Shown piece after piece: positions 1 through 11,645 of a stretch of 64,000 bases of DNA. The notes under the pieces were generated by a model. It searched no databases. It was not told the origin of the DNA and was given only the letters and a program-made list of their open reading frames with translations. Within the stretch, counting starts at the first letter, position 1. Every line of letters starts with the position of its first letter. The stretch comes from Fratercula arctica. Taxonomy: Eukaryota; Chordata; Aves; Charadriiformes; Alcidae. The DNA lies in the NCBI GenBank assembly GCA_947846985.1, contig CANTUZ010000003.1, forward strand, positions 94,764,674 to 94,828,673. The letters are read 5' to 3'. The position numbers and the translations under genes were made by a program.

Positions 1-761
1 CAAAAAAGTTGTGGGTTTTTTTTTTTCCTAATCTCAACACATTTTCTTGTCAGACTTTTAAATTTGCTATCTTTCTATCTCTATTCAATGAGTTTCTCAT
101 TCAATTACTAGAAGGATCTATACAGCCCATGATGGTTTTAGGACCACTGTGTTGTACACCTCATAAAAAAGCACCACCTAAATATCTGAACTCATTTATT
201 TTCTTAGAGTCAGACCATGAATCTGTACATGGTGCATCCCTTTTCAGACTTATTCCTTTTCAGAAAAATTCTGATCCAATTATTATGCAAGACATAATTA
301 CTTTTCCTTGGGCATGCCACTTAAAAAGCAATTCATCTCACTTAATTTTAGCCATGCCTAAATGATAGGCATCTGGCTTATGATAGTTGTCTAGGATCTT
401 TCTTTCCAGAGACATCTGTCTCTCTGCACCAATTATGATGAGATCCTAGATGGCTACTTTAGATTAGATGCCTAATTTTTGAAAGTTGAAGGCAGAGAGA
501 TTATCATCCCTCTTGCTACCACAAGGGTGATTTACGTAAGAGTGTTACCATAGTGATTTACAAGAGCATAAAAAACCCAACAACTTCGGCTACCTTTGAA
601 CAAGAGATGTAATTACATGAAATGTTTGTTAATGTGACACCAAATCTGAGCAAGTATACCCTGAATTTCAGAAAGGCTTATGACCATGTCACACCTGCGT
701 CAGCCACATTCTTTCGCCTTCTCGTCATCTGTAGTTGTAAGAGATATTTCTTGCAGATATC
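1..761. other. AT-rich unique sequence, no gene seen
   Basis: No repeat family, splice-flanked coding block or RNA gene is recognisable. The 118-codon open frame near the left edge is hydrophobic and low in complexity, and looks like chance in AT-rich DNA. Confidence 0.6.
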
Positions 762-2297
762 ACAGAATCATAGAAAAGTCTAGGTTGGAAGGGACATCTG
801 GAAATCATCTGGTCCAACATTTGTTTGAAAGCAAAGCCTTGGATTAGGTTATCCAGGGTCCTGTCAAGCCGAGTCCAGAATATTTCCAGCGAGGAAGATT
901 TCAGCAGTTCTCTGGGTGACCTAATCCAACGTTTAATTGTTCTCACAATAAATATTTTTTTTCTTATATTCAGACAGAATTTGCCTTGAATTAGCTTGTG
1001 CCTGTTGCCTCTTACCATATCACCACGTATCCTTGTGAAGGTGGAATTTCCATCTCCTCTGTAATTGTTTTTAGGTATTGGAAGAGTGTAATTACAGTCC
1101 CCCTAAGCCTTCTCTTCTCTACTTTGAGCGGACCCTCTTCCTTCAGTCTTTCATCATATGTCAAATTTTCCAACCCAAATCACCTTAGTTCCCTTCCCTG
1201 AGATCCTCTTCAATTTTTCAATGTCTCTCTTGGACTGGGGAGACTGAAATTGGTGCAACCTAACAAGCAGAGCTGAATAACCCCCTTCCTTGATCTGTTC
1301 GCTACACTCTTGCTGATGCAGTCCAGGGTATGGTTTGTCAGGCCACACACTGCTGGCTCATGTCCAGGTTGCTCACCTCCATGATCCTCAGGGCCTTTCC
1401 AGCAGAGTTACATCCAAGATTTTCATACCTCAACCTTTGCTAATGCTTGGAATTATTCTTTCCCAGTTGTGGGACACTATAGTTATCCTTGTTGAACTTC
1501 ATGGAATTCTTGTCGGCTCAGTTTTCCATCCTGTCAAGGTCTCTCTGTATGGTGTCTCTTCCTTCTGATAAATCTACCTCTCCTCCCAGTTTGGTATCAT
1601 CCACCAAGTTGATGAGGGTGCATTCAATCCCATCATCCTAACATTCCTAACAGAACACTAACAGATGCAGTATCAGCCTCTGAGCCCCTCCACTCATGAA
1701 CGGGTGCTAGTTTGAACCATTAACTACCATCCTTTGAATCCAGCAATTTAGCTTGTTTTCCACTAATCCTGGGGTCTGCCTCTCCAATCCATACCTTAAC
1801 CAGTTTGTAAACAAGAATGTTGTGCCAGATCGTGTCAATTGCTTTGCTAAAATCAAGAAACACAACGTCCACAGCTCTGCCTTTATCCACTGAGCAAATA
1901 GTTTCATCACAGATGACAATACTGTTGATCAAGCACAATCTGCCTTTGGTAATTCTGTATTGCTTTTTCCCATCATTTTTTGCTGTTTGCTTTGTCTTTC
2001 ATGTGCTGGAAAATATCTTCCATGATGACTTATTCCTAAATTTTCCCCATGACTGAAGTGAGGGTAATTGGTCTGCAGGATCCTGGATCTTCCTTTTTGC
2101 CCTGTGTATAGATGGACATATTACGTGCCCTTTCACAATCATTCAGGACTCCCCTTGGTCCCCATGACTCTTTCAAAGGTGACAAAGAATGTTGTTGCAA
2201 GGATGTCAGATAACTCTCTTAGCACCCTGCCGTTTATCCTGTCAGGCCCCACAAGTATGTATACATCCAATTTTTTTGAGATATTCTCTTATGTGGT
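762..2297 (-). mobile_element. Old CR1 LINE, 3' part (ORF2 reverse transcriptase C-terminal half and 3' tail)
   Basis: On the minus strand the element ends at about 762 with the CR1 tail (AGAATCATAGAA on the plus strand, then a GGTTGGAAGGGACAT block). Translating inward gives decayed CR1 ORF2. The polymerase active-site box is still readable as LVDDTKL at 1588-1608, and the motif around the DFSKAIDT-like stretch lies near 1830-1860. Stops and frameshifts are frequent, so it is a dead copy. It is clearly more diverged than the element that follows at 2298. The sequence beyond about 3310 continues the same ORF2 toward its N-terminus, so I read 762-2297, about 3310-4166 and about 4467-5190 as one element split by two insertions. 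Confidence 0.85.
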
Positions 2298-3290
2298 CAT
2301 AGAATCATAAAATCATAGAATCGTAGAATAGTTTGTGCTGGAAGGGACCTTTAAAGGTCATCTAGTCCAACTCCCCTGCAGTATGCAGGGACATCTTCAA
2401 CTCGATCAGGTTGCTCAGAGCCCCATCCAAGCTGACCTTGAATGTTTCCAGGAATAGGGCATCTCTCTGGGCAAGCTATTCCGGTGTTTCATCATCCTCA
2501 TAGTAAAAACATTCTTCCTCACATCTAGTCTAAATCTATCCTCTTTTAGTTTAAAGCCATTATCCCTTGTCGTGTTGCAACAGACCCTGACAAAAAGTCT
2601 GTCCCCATAAGGATTATAGGGGTTATAAGTCCCCTTTAAGTACTGGAAGGCCACAATAAGATCTTCCCAGAGGCTTCTCTTCTCCAGACTGAATAACCCC
2701 AACTCTCTCAGCCTGTCCTCATGGGAGAGGCGTTTCACCCCTCTAATCATTTCTGTGGCCCTCCTCTGGACTCACTCCAACAAGTCCATGTAATGAGGAC
2801 TCCAGAGCTGGACGCAGTATTTCACAAGAGCAGAGTAGAGGGGCAGAATCACCTTCCTCGACCTGCTGGCCATGCTTCTTTTGATGCAACCCAGGATACA
2901 ATTGTCTTTCTGGGCTGCGAGTGCACATTGCCGGTTCATGTCCAGCTTTTCATCCACTGGTACTCCCAAGCCATTCTCCGCAGAGCTGTTCTCAATCCGT
3001 CCAACAAATTCCTTATCCACTGAAGAGTCTGTATCAGATCTATACCTCTCTAATTTAGAGAGCAGGATGCTGTGGAGGAGCGTGTCAAGGGCTTTACAGA
3101 AGTCCAGAGACATGACATCTGTAGCCCTTCCCTTGTCCACTTGCAGTCACTCCATCATAGAAGACCACTAGATTGGTCAGGCAGGACCTGCACTTGGTGA
3201 ATCCATGCTGGCTGTCTCAAGTCACTTCCTTGTCCTCCATCCTTTGGAGGACTTCTCTCTTGATGATCATCTGTTTGCTTCATCATTGCT
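2298..3290 (-). mobile_element. CR1 LINE inserted into the older CR1; internally deleted
   Basis: The tail is at 2298 (ATAGAATC repeats, then GGAAGGGACCTTTAAAGGTC). The minus-strand translation gives the C-terminal ORF2 signature: [20 protein letters not shown] near 2850-2900 and [20 protein letters not shown] near 3080-3140. Between these blocks the active-site FADD region is missing: the chain passes from [11 protein letters not shown] straight to VDKEF and then GVPVDEKLD (about 2970-3050). The polymerase core has therefore been deleted. The right-hand (5') boundary is blurred; I place it where the older CR1 resumes, near 3290-3310. Confidence 0.8.
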
Positions 3291-3309
3291 TCTTGGGAAA
3301 GAGACTTTG

Positions 3310-4166
3310 TGACTGACCTTACCCATGAAGACTGAGGCAAAGAGGGCATTAAGTATATCAGCCTTTTTATACTTTTGTGAGTGCCTTGACAGTCCCATTC
3401 AGAAGTGGACCTACATATTCCTTTTATGTCTGCTTGCTTGCTCCTAATGTAGGTATAGAACCCTGTCTTGTTATTTTACATATCTCTTGCCAATTTGAGT
3501 TCCAGATGAGCTTTTGGCCTCCTGATGTCACCTCTGAATGCGCAAGCAATATTTCTATATACCTCTGTTGGAGCCTGTCCATTCATTTCTCATATGTCTT
3601 TTTTCTTTGTTTTGCTTTGGTTTTGTTTTGTTTTTTTGTTTTTTTTGGTTTGGTTTTTTTTTTGGTGAGGTTTTAAGTTACTTTGGTTTTAGGTGTGGGT
3701 GGTTTTTTTTGTTTGGTTTTCCTTTTTTGGTTTCTTTTTGGTTGGTTTGGAGTTTGTTGTTTGTTTTTTTTTAAAGTTCTTTTACTAACTCTAACCAGGC
3801 TGGGTTTTATGTTATGCTTGCTCCTTTTCTATCTGAGTGGGTGGACTGATCCTTCAAGAAAGTTGTTTCTGAAAATCTCCCTTTGACCACCGAGGCAGAC
3901 TACCAGGGATCACTCCCTGAACAAGTTCAAATCTGCCATTCTGAAATCCAGGTCTTTGTTCTACTTTTTTTCTTCATGCTCTTTAGGATCTTAAAACTCT
4001 GTGATCTCATGGTCAGTGCAGCCACGGCTGCTATTGGTGGTCATAATCAAAACAACACTTCCTTATATGTAGGCCCAGAAGAACACCACTTCTAGTTGAC
4101 ATATTCAACAACTATGTAAGGTAGTTGTCCTTGACATATTCCAGAAACCTCCTGGATTGCTTATGC
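3310..4166 (-). mobile_element. Old CR1 LINE, middle part (RT N-terminal linker into endonuclease)
   Basis: Continuation of the 762-2297 element. At 3330-3380 the sequence resembles the CR1 stretch encoding the region just N-terminal of RT (plus-strand GACTGAGGCAAAGAGGGCATT). At 3470-3600 further decayed linker is readable. The segment at 3780-4160 resembles the end of the endonuclease domain, finishing on the minus strand with codons for HKQSRRFLE at 4140-4166. A T/G-rich low-complexity stretch (3601-3776) interrupts it. The homology is from memory of CR1 consensus sequences. Confidence 0.65.
3601..3776. repeat. T/G-rich low-complexity stretch (TTTTG-like)
   Basis: About 175 bases made almost only of T and G, with short TTTTG and GGTTT runs. 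It lies inside the old CR1. It produces spurious hydrophobic open frames rich in Phe, Gly and Leu. Confidence 0.8.
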
Positions 4167-4270
4167 ATGGAATGGAATGGAATGGAATGGAATGGAATGG
4201 AATGGAATAGAATAGAATAGAATAGAATAGAATAGAATAGAATAGAATAGAATAGAATAGAATAGAATAG
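4167..4270. repeat. Pentanucleotide array: (AATGG)7 then (AATAG)13
   Basis: A perfect pentamer array. Seven AATGG units occupy 4171-4205, preceded by a partial ATGG, and thirteen AATAG units occupy 4206-4270. It abuts the CR1 3' end directly. The AATAG unit matches the ATAGAATAG sequence normally present once at CR1 tails, so it probably grew from the tail by slippage. Confidence 0.95.
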
Positions 4271-4466
4271 GAAGGGACCTATAATGGTCATCTAGTCCAA
4301 CTGCCTGACCAATTCAGGGCTGACCAAAAGTTAAAGCATATTGTTAAGGGCATTGTCCAAATGCCTCTTAAACACTGACAGGCATCATCTGCCTCCCTAG
4401 GAAGCCTGTTCCAGTGTTTGACCACCCTCTTGGTAAAGAAATGCTTCCTAATGTCCAGTCTAAACA
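4167..4466 (-). mobile_element. Short CR1 3' fragment with pentamer array, inserted in the older CR1 endonuclease
   Basis: From about 4271 the sequence reads as a standard CR1 3' end (GAAGGGACCTATAATGGTCA, then the AAGCCTGTTCCAGTGTTTGACCACC-type block near 4400), 5'-truncated near 4466. Instead of the usual ATTCTATG tail, the 3' end carries a long pentamer array. The flanks are the old CR1 endonuclease reading: HKQSRRFLE codons on the left and the GDFN-type block (plus-strand TTTAACTGAAGTCC near 4497-4510) on the right. The insertion point is therefore clear. Confidence 0.8.
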
Positions 4467-5190
4467 CTGTTGTGTTGCTTTCCCATCAAATATCAGTTTA
4501 ACTGAAGTCCTTCATGAGAACCAGAGCATGCAGACCTAAGTCGTCTTTGAATCATTTGAGGAAGGTTTTGCCCACCACTTCTTCCTTACTGGGTGACCTG
4601 TAGCAGACCACTACCACAAGGTGCCCCTTGACAGTGATTCCTCTGATTTGACCTAAAGGCACTCAACAGACCTGTCCTCTTTTTCATAGCTAACCTCTAT
4701 GTCCTCACACAGGTCTTTTACACAGAAAATGCGCCTTTCTCCTCTTCTACCCTCTGTCTTTCCTGAGTAGCTTATCTATTGCAGCATACCAGTCATGAAC
4801 CGTATTACTGAGTTTCTGTAATTCCAATTGCATTGTGACTCTATGACTGCACATGGAGTTCTATTTCTTCTAATTTCCCTGATTAAGAGCATTGGAGGAC
4901 AGACACCTGAGATTTTCCATCTTCCCCTAGTCTTTGAGGGGAGTGTGGGCACCTTCTCTGTTGCTCCGTTACACGCACACTTTCAGTTCGTCACATGGGT
5001 CCTTACTTGTCTCCAGACTTTGGATTCCACTTCCCATTGAACCTAGTTTAAAGCCCACTTCATTAAGTTAGCCAACCTATTGGCACAGATGTCCTTGTCC
5101 CTTTTTGGTAAGTGTGTCCCATGTCCCTGCTATAGCCCGCTGTCTTTGAAGAGCAACCCGTGATCATGCTTCAGTCTCCAGAGGGTGACT
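4467..5190 (-). mobile_element. Old CR1 LINE, 5' part (endonuclease N-terminal half and upstream)
   Basis: Resumes after the inserted fragment with the antisense of the CR1 endonuclease GDFN...C motif near 4480-4510. It then continues through blocks near 4580-4640 (plus-strand GACCTGTAGCAGACCACTACC) and 5085-5110 (TTGGCACAGATGTCCTTGTCCC) that resemble upstream ORF2 and the ORF1/ORF2 boundary of avian CR1. It is heavily decayed; the 5' limit near 5190 is approximate. Confidence 0.6.
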
Positions 5191-6680
5191 CACGCTCTGC
5201 TTCAGAGGTCTGCGTTCACTTGTTTGGAAGTGCATAATTCTCATTTCTGAATGCAGAAGAAAATTATGGGACTAGCTTAGTTAAAGCACCCAACTTTCAG
5301 GTAGGTACATTTAGCTGAGGAGAATCACACCTTCTCTTTACAGTCTGCAAAATAAGCATAGTGATTCTGATCTACTAAGACACTTAGAGAGTGAAGAAAT
5401 CCAGTTTCTGAAAAGGCTTTGAGTATGTTTAACTGCTTTCACCTATTTGGTGAAATAGAAGAGCTAGCCCATACATGTATTTAGACCCTAGATACTGGTA
5501 TATTTCACTGGTATAAAGATGACAAAGTATGTTTCTGTCTTGTCATAGTTACTTCAGTTTTATCAATCTGTTTCTTAACAAGTTGATCATGCAAAGGTCA
5601 TGAACAGGTTCAGATAATTAATAGGTCTGAGTGTCATTGTATGTGAAAAGGTATTATTTCTCTTTAGTGACTAGATGTCCAGTTTTACTACTGTGTCATA
5701 TGCTGTCTCATATAACTTTCCCTCTTCAGTTTAGCTTAATTAAAAAGTGTTATTGCCACCACTCGGATAAAAATTTTGGTTTTCTAGATGAATATGCCAG
5801 AATAATATAAGATGATAAGACAAAAAGCAAGCAAATAAACCAGCCTAGTCTTTTTCTTGCAAATTGAACATTGGAAATTACTAAATGACAACAAACACAA
5901 TCTATCTTCACTTTCCGTGTTACTATACTGAGTGATAGCCATCTGCTTTACACCTGCCTCAGAAAATATTGCTTTTCTATAGAACTGCTTTGAGTTAAAA
6001 CTTTTCTTAAAACACATTGTAATACCTTTTCCTATGTTAGCAAAAAAATAAAGTTATATATTTATAAAAAAAATCGTAGTGAAAAGAAAACCACAATTTT
6101 TGGTAACAGCTGCCATTTAAGTAGAATTTTTGACGTATGGAAGCTACTTTGGTTTCCCATGTTCCATGTGCTTGATAATAATTTGAAATCATGCTAATCT
6201 CTGACACAGCAGGTTTTTGATAGCTCTGTAAAGACCTTAATATCATTGCTTCAGGCAAGGTGACAAGTGTAATCACCTTCTATAATTCATGTTTAATACC
6301 TGAGTGACAAGAGAGGAATCATATCATGTCCTTGATCCAAAATCTTCAACTCTGCTATATCACCCTCCCTCTAGAAAATACTTTCGAAAATTGCTAAACA
6401 TAGTCCAAATTTAATACTACTAGGAAGAATTTCTATCAACATAAAAACTGATGCAAAACAAAGGCATAACTCTTAATGCCAAATATATATTTTACAGTAT
6501 TCTTTACACTCTTCTAAATTCTCTTCTGCAGTCTAAACATCCGAAAGAGATTTCTGTTACTCACATTTCACCTGTCAAGAACATTCTTAAAAATGGGAAG
6601 TAGTTGAACACAGCATACTCTAGTTTTTATAATCTGTTTACCCTTTGAAGAGCATCTGCAAACACTAACCTGAAGGAAAG
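5191..6680. other. AT-rich unique sequence, no gene seen
   Basis: No repeat signature or plausible exon was recognised. Open frames here are short and of random composition. Confidence 0.55.
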
Positions 6681-7261
6681 TGTCATGGTTTCACTGGGAT
6701 GGGGTTGACTTTCTTGCTAGCAGCTGGTGTAGTGCTGTGTTTCGGATTTGGGATGAGAATACCGTTGGTAGTGCACTAATGTTTTTGGTTGTTGCTAAGC
6801 AGCCCAGGCCTTTTCTGCTCCTCACACCGCTCTGCCAGTGAGTAGGCCGGGAGTGCACAAAAATTTGGAAGGAGTCACAGTCAGGACAGCTGACCCCACC
6901 TGACCAAAGGAATATTATGTGCTCTATGATGTCATGTGCAGTATATAAAGGCAGGGGAAAAAGAAGGAAGGGGGAGGGTGTTTGAAGTGATGGTATTTTG
7001 TGTTCCCAAGTAACCATTATGTGTGATGGAGCCCTGCTTTCCTGGAAATGGCTAAAAACCTGCCTGCCGATGGGAAGTAGAGAATGAATTCCTTGTTTTG
7101 CCTTGCTTGCACAGCTTTTGCTTTACTTATAAAACTGTCTTTAATCTTAACCCACAAGTTTTTTCTCACTTGTACTCTTCTGATTCTCTCACCCATCCCA
7201 ACCAGGGGAGTGAGTGGGTGGCTCCATGGTCCTAGTTGCCAGCTACGGTTAAACCACACCA
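6681..7261 (+). mobile_element. Solo ERV LTR (probable ERVL-type), copy 1
   Basis: It begins TGTCATGGTTTCACTGGGAT and ends GGTTAAACCACACCA, about 581 bp. Imperfect 5 bp flanking repeats (GAAAG and GGAAG, one mismatch) support an LTR insertion. U3 contains a CRE-like TGATGTCA at 6927-6934 and a TATA box (TATATAAAG) at 6942-6950. The R/U5 side contains the CTTTAATCTTAACCCACAAG block near 7140-7160 and the AGTGAGTGGGTGGC block near 7208. No gag, pol or env is attached, so this is a solo LTR left by recombination. The ERVL assignment rests on the 5 bp duplication and on resemblance to a common neoavian LTR. Confidence 0.85.
6927..6950 (+). promoter_or_regulatory. LTR core promoter: CRE-like site plus TATA box
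   Basis: TGATGTCA lies 7 bases upstream of TATATAAAG within U3. The arrangement is shared with LTR copy 2 and marks the former viral promoter. Present activity is unknown. Confidence 0.55.
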
Positions 7262-8024
7262 GGAAGTTGTTGGTTTGGGTTTTTTTTTAGAAACCAACTC
7301 AGTCATTTTGAAGACAGCCATCTTTAACAATGTTATTGAAATTAGATGTGCAAACATATCTAAATTTTATATTTGCAATGAATGCATGAGATATTTAAGG
7401 AAGGACAACATAGTGTATGATAGAAAGCATTTCTATATAGTAACATGCAGACTGACCCGTGTTCTGCCGAGATTCTAAAATGGTTAGACATGACTCCTGT
7501 CTGCGCATCAGCTTGCAGAGCTGTTCCTGGAAAAACTAAGATCACAAAGTATATGAGTTTATGTATCATCTGTATAGTCAGAAATATTTTGGTTTCGTTT
7601 AGAGTTTATTAAATAATGATCAGCTCCATTAGGCAATTAGACATACCCTAATGTTTTGAAATAACTCCATACTGCTATTATCTTAAGAAGGAAATGCAGC
7701 AAGTATAATTTCTGCGTCAGTGCAAATGTACTGTCACTTACTCCATAGCAGTTAAGCTTGATCTTAAATTATGGGGTACTACATTACTGTTGCTATAGGT
7801 GACCAGTAATATGGAGATTGTAGGATTAAGAGAATTGCTCTACGTAGAGAGTGGAAAGTATTATCTGCCAGTAGAACACCTATGTCTCAAACAGTGCCTG
7901 AACTATAGATTCAACATCTTGAAAAAATACTCATGGCAAGTATAACTATCTGCTTGTCTTATTCTTGTGTGTTCCCTATTATTGGCACCAGGATACATAG
8001 TTCATAGACCTTTTAGGTGACCTT
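7262..8024. other. AT-rich unique sequence, no gene seen
   Basis: Nothing recognisable beyond random open frames. Confidence 0.5.
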
Positions 8025-8131
8025 TTTAGGGCCCTGAGCAACCAAATGTAACTTTAAGATTTGAGTAGAAGGGTGAACCAGGATCTGGTGGACCATTTAG
8101 TTTAGTCTGTTATTCTATGATTCTGTTCTTA
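8025..8131 (+). mobile_element. Old CR1 3'-end remnant
   Basis: Plus-strand GCCCTGAGCAACC near 8030-8043 is followed about 80 bases later by TATTCTATGATTCTG. This spacing and order match the last hundred bases of CR1, with strong decay between. Confidence 0.5.
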
Positions 8132-9915
8132 ACCAGATATGATGGTGTATACAAAACTTCTATTTCACCACCCTAATGGTATTAGTACAAAAAAAAAAGT
8201 AATACCTGAGAATTATTTACTTTCATGTACTCAGAAAAAGAAACTGTGATTAAGTATATTACTTTCAAACAACACAAAATATTTCCAAATAATATTGCTG
8301 TAAAATAAGGTGAACAGCTGAAGCAGTCTTTAAAAATAATTGTAGGTAAGAAAAAGGTTAAATGAAGAAGCAAATAAATGTATCCAAGCAAGATTTAATA
8401 CAAAATTTAGCCTTCTTTAAAAGATTTCCCATTAAAAATAGTGCAGCTTGTATACAGTGCAACTGTTAAATATATACATATTGCTTTGTGATCACTGTCA
8501 TGCTGTCTGTAGAATAAAGGTACTTCTGACTTTAAGGACAAAAAGAAGCCAGACTAGTGACAAGAAACAGAAGATACCAGGGTGCGTTAACATGGAAATG
8601 GAGATGAAAAAATAACACATGCCTTGACTTAAGTATGGGTGTGTCAGGATTTGTATTTAAATCAGAGATTTGCTCCATAGGAAAAAATGCTATTTTTTAA
8701 AGTACTTGTTCCAGGTAAAACTTCAGAACATTCAGACAGAAATGTATGCTTACTTTTGCATAAAAAAATGCATTTTTATCAGTTAAATTAATTTTATTTT
8801 ATTTAAAGAGAAAAAACTTAATTTGAAAACCATATTTTTTGAAACAACACCAAAATAACCATGAATTTTGGATATTAGGTAGAAGTATGAATGAGAATTT
8901 TTATGCTTTTTACACAGACCTAATGCTAAATCCCATTCATGCTAGTTTATTTGACTGGTGGGGTTTGGGATTTTCTTAATTCTTTCTATGGCAATGGTGT
9001 CTAATCTTGTTAATGAAAGTGATGATAATTTTTCTTGGTTTCATTTTCTTCTTTCCAAAAGATAAGTTTATAAAATAAATATTCAAAAGCAAAAGCACAC
9101 TATGATTATGTGCCAGGCTTGGTCAGAACTCATACCTGTATTACTATTTCATGCAAATCCACTAAGGACAGATCAATATAATTACAGTTACTTTCTTTGA
9201 TATATTATTTGTCAAAGGTAACAGCAGAGGCAAGCTTTATGATTCCCATTAGAGGCAAAAGTCTTTTGCATTCCTCTGCTTTGTAGTTCTAAGATGTCTG
9301 TTTTTCAAGTGAAGAAACATTAACTATTTACTACAAATAACAGCAATTATAGGGTAAAACAAAGTGCTAGGGACAGAACTCAGAGTTAAAAGATAAAGAC
9401 TCTCATTATTTTCTTCCATGTCTTCTATCTTCCTCACCACGAGAATTTGTTGTAAGACTGAATTTGGTAATTACCATAAAAAAATACACACTGTTTTGCA
9501 AATTGAGGTGGAAAGAGATATGTAAAGTAGATATTGGCCTTCCCATAAAGGAAATATTAATTTCCCTAATATTCTTGAACTCAAACACAAATTTTATTCG
9601 TCAGAGCAAGGCTTGATTTTTATTTTTTAATAATTTTAATTTTAAGTTGAAACCTAGGATGATCTGAGGCATTATGTTATTCTCTTCATCTCTTTATGAA
9701 GACTCTTGAACCTTATGTGGATATTAGGTAATATGAGTGAGGCTTTCTGTTTGGGAGGATAAGCACCTTTAGCAGGATTGTCTTTGATATGTAGTAGTTT
9801 TTTTATATCTTGCTGCCATATGAATATTTTGTGCATAGTCCACAAGGTCAAATGTAGTTGATATTCCATACTTTTGCAATTCAACATTATTCTGTGCAAT
9901 TCCTCTACAAAGAGG

Positions 9916-9939
9916 AAAAAAAAAAAAAAAAAAAAAAAA
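9916..9939. repeat. Poly(A) run
   Basis: About 24 consecutive A. There is no retrotransposed sequence immediately upstream that I recognise, so it may be a simple repeat rather than a processed insertion tail. Confidence 0.9.
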
Positions 9940-10806
9940 GAAGCTTTCTGTTTATTCTAAGAATGCTATCACAGAAAGATATATGGTAAGGACTCCTTCA
10001 GAACTTTAGGAATACGAATGATTTATAAACTGAACTTTAACAATTTTTTTATATTTAAAAAATTAGCATAGAATTTTTAGTATCTAGAATTATTTGCATA
10101 TGAAGAAAAATCTGAGCAATACTTGCTAGTTCAAAGCTTCCTTCAGAGAAGAAGTGCTGGTCCTGTTCACATTTAAAAACGTGGTGAAATTATAGATAAA
10201 GACAGTAAGATTAAAAGTACAGAAGTGGATTTTGCAACTAAACCTTAGTTGCTTTAATGCATGAATCATGATGTAATTAGGTCCTTAATAGCACCTGTAT
10301 AAAAGCTTGTCAAGACATTCTTTATGGGCCAAAAATGTAATTTTAATATTTAGTATTAAAAAATATCTATTTAGTGACAAAATTTATGTTCATTCTCTTA
10401 GTGAGGAGAGATTTTAGCTTCAAGTATTTAGTAACTGAATAAATCAAAAAGGTTGGCATCATACGCAAAGAAAAAATAAAATAAAAGGTCATGTAACTTA
10501 AAGACAACATATTCTCCAGGAAATGTCAATTGAGTTGTAAAATGCCAGAGAAATTTATGAGATCAAATATTTTTCCTTTTTTTTTTAATTCTTCAGACTT
10601 TTATGGCTTTCAGAATCTTTTCAAAAGTGCAGGTTCTTCTCATATCAGCATACATGACTGATATATTGTTATCGTTTCAGTATTTTAGTGGTTTTAGTTC
10701 TGTTTGAGACAGTAATCGTCAATTGTTCTGTCTGGTTTTGTGTGATTTATTCTGCTGTGTGATTATTCTCTGGAAGAAACTAAGAAAGAAGTGTTTTTTT
10801 ATAAAT

Positions 10807-10866
10807 CTCCTCCCTCTCCCCTCCCCTCTCCCCCCTACCCACACACACACCCCCCCACCCCCCCCA
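10807..10866. repeat. C-rich pyrimidine tract with CA repeat
   Basis: About 60 bases of CTCCC and CCC runs, a short (AC)5 and further C runs. The minus strand is correspondingly G-rich, with several runs of three or more G. Confidence 0.9.
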
Positions 10867-11645
10867 GCTTTAAATTAATTTACATTTTCTTTTTTATCAG
10901 CATTGGATAACATACTTCAGATTTCAAAATGTATAAAATGCTTTAGAGACTTTCATGTATATTTAATACAAGTGATATCCTGCTGTTTACTGACTGAGTA
11001 GTTTTTAATACTGTGAAAAGATGAAAATGTCTCTTATTAATTGCTTTTGAAAAACACTCATCTATTGGGTGAGGTTTTGCGACTTTGTCCTCCTTTTAAA
11101 GGGGTGCCAAGATAATGAATGAACATGTAAACTAACATAAAGCTGTGCGTTTAAAGAATGAATGTTAATGCCTGTAAGACACATTTGAAAAATATACATA
11201 TGAGTTTATAAAATCTTTACATATGCAAGTATTTCAAGTGATCTTCAGGTTTGCATGTTTAAAGCATAATAACACTTTTTTAGCAGACTTTATTAGCTCA
11301 GTTTCATTTTTGTGCACAACAACCTTCTTGATCAAGCTCCTGTTACCCAGAGAAATTAAAAAATCTTGGACATAAAATAAATATCAGTATTTTCCTAACT
11401 CTTTAGTCTCACGTAAGAGTAAATTTATTATATAGAAAACAAAGTAGACAGGTTTTTTAACTTTTGCCAGTATTAATTTTTGCCAGAAAAGACATTATTC
11501 TTCTGGGCACTAAATATTCAGGAATTTTTAAAAATATTTCACATTTTTAAATTTCAAAATTCATAATATTGCCTTACTATATCTTTTTTCACCAGGAATA
11601 TGATATGGTCTGGCAAATTAAAAACGAAAACAAAATTTCTCTACA

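Larger units (their letters stand above)
8132..11645. other. AT-rich unique sequence with low-complexity tracts
   Basis: No repeat family or exon recognised in about 3.5 kb. It contains a poly(A) run at 9916-9939 and a C-rich tract at 10807-10866. The composition suits a large intron or gene-poor intergenic DNA. Confidence 0.5.

Noticed and set aside
3377..3886. Hydrophobic frames that look like membrane segments
   Set aside because: Encoded by T/G low-complexity sequence inside an old CR1.
9916..9939. Poly(A) run as the tail of a processed pseudogene
   Set aside because: The upstream sequence resembles no gene and no target duplication is visible.
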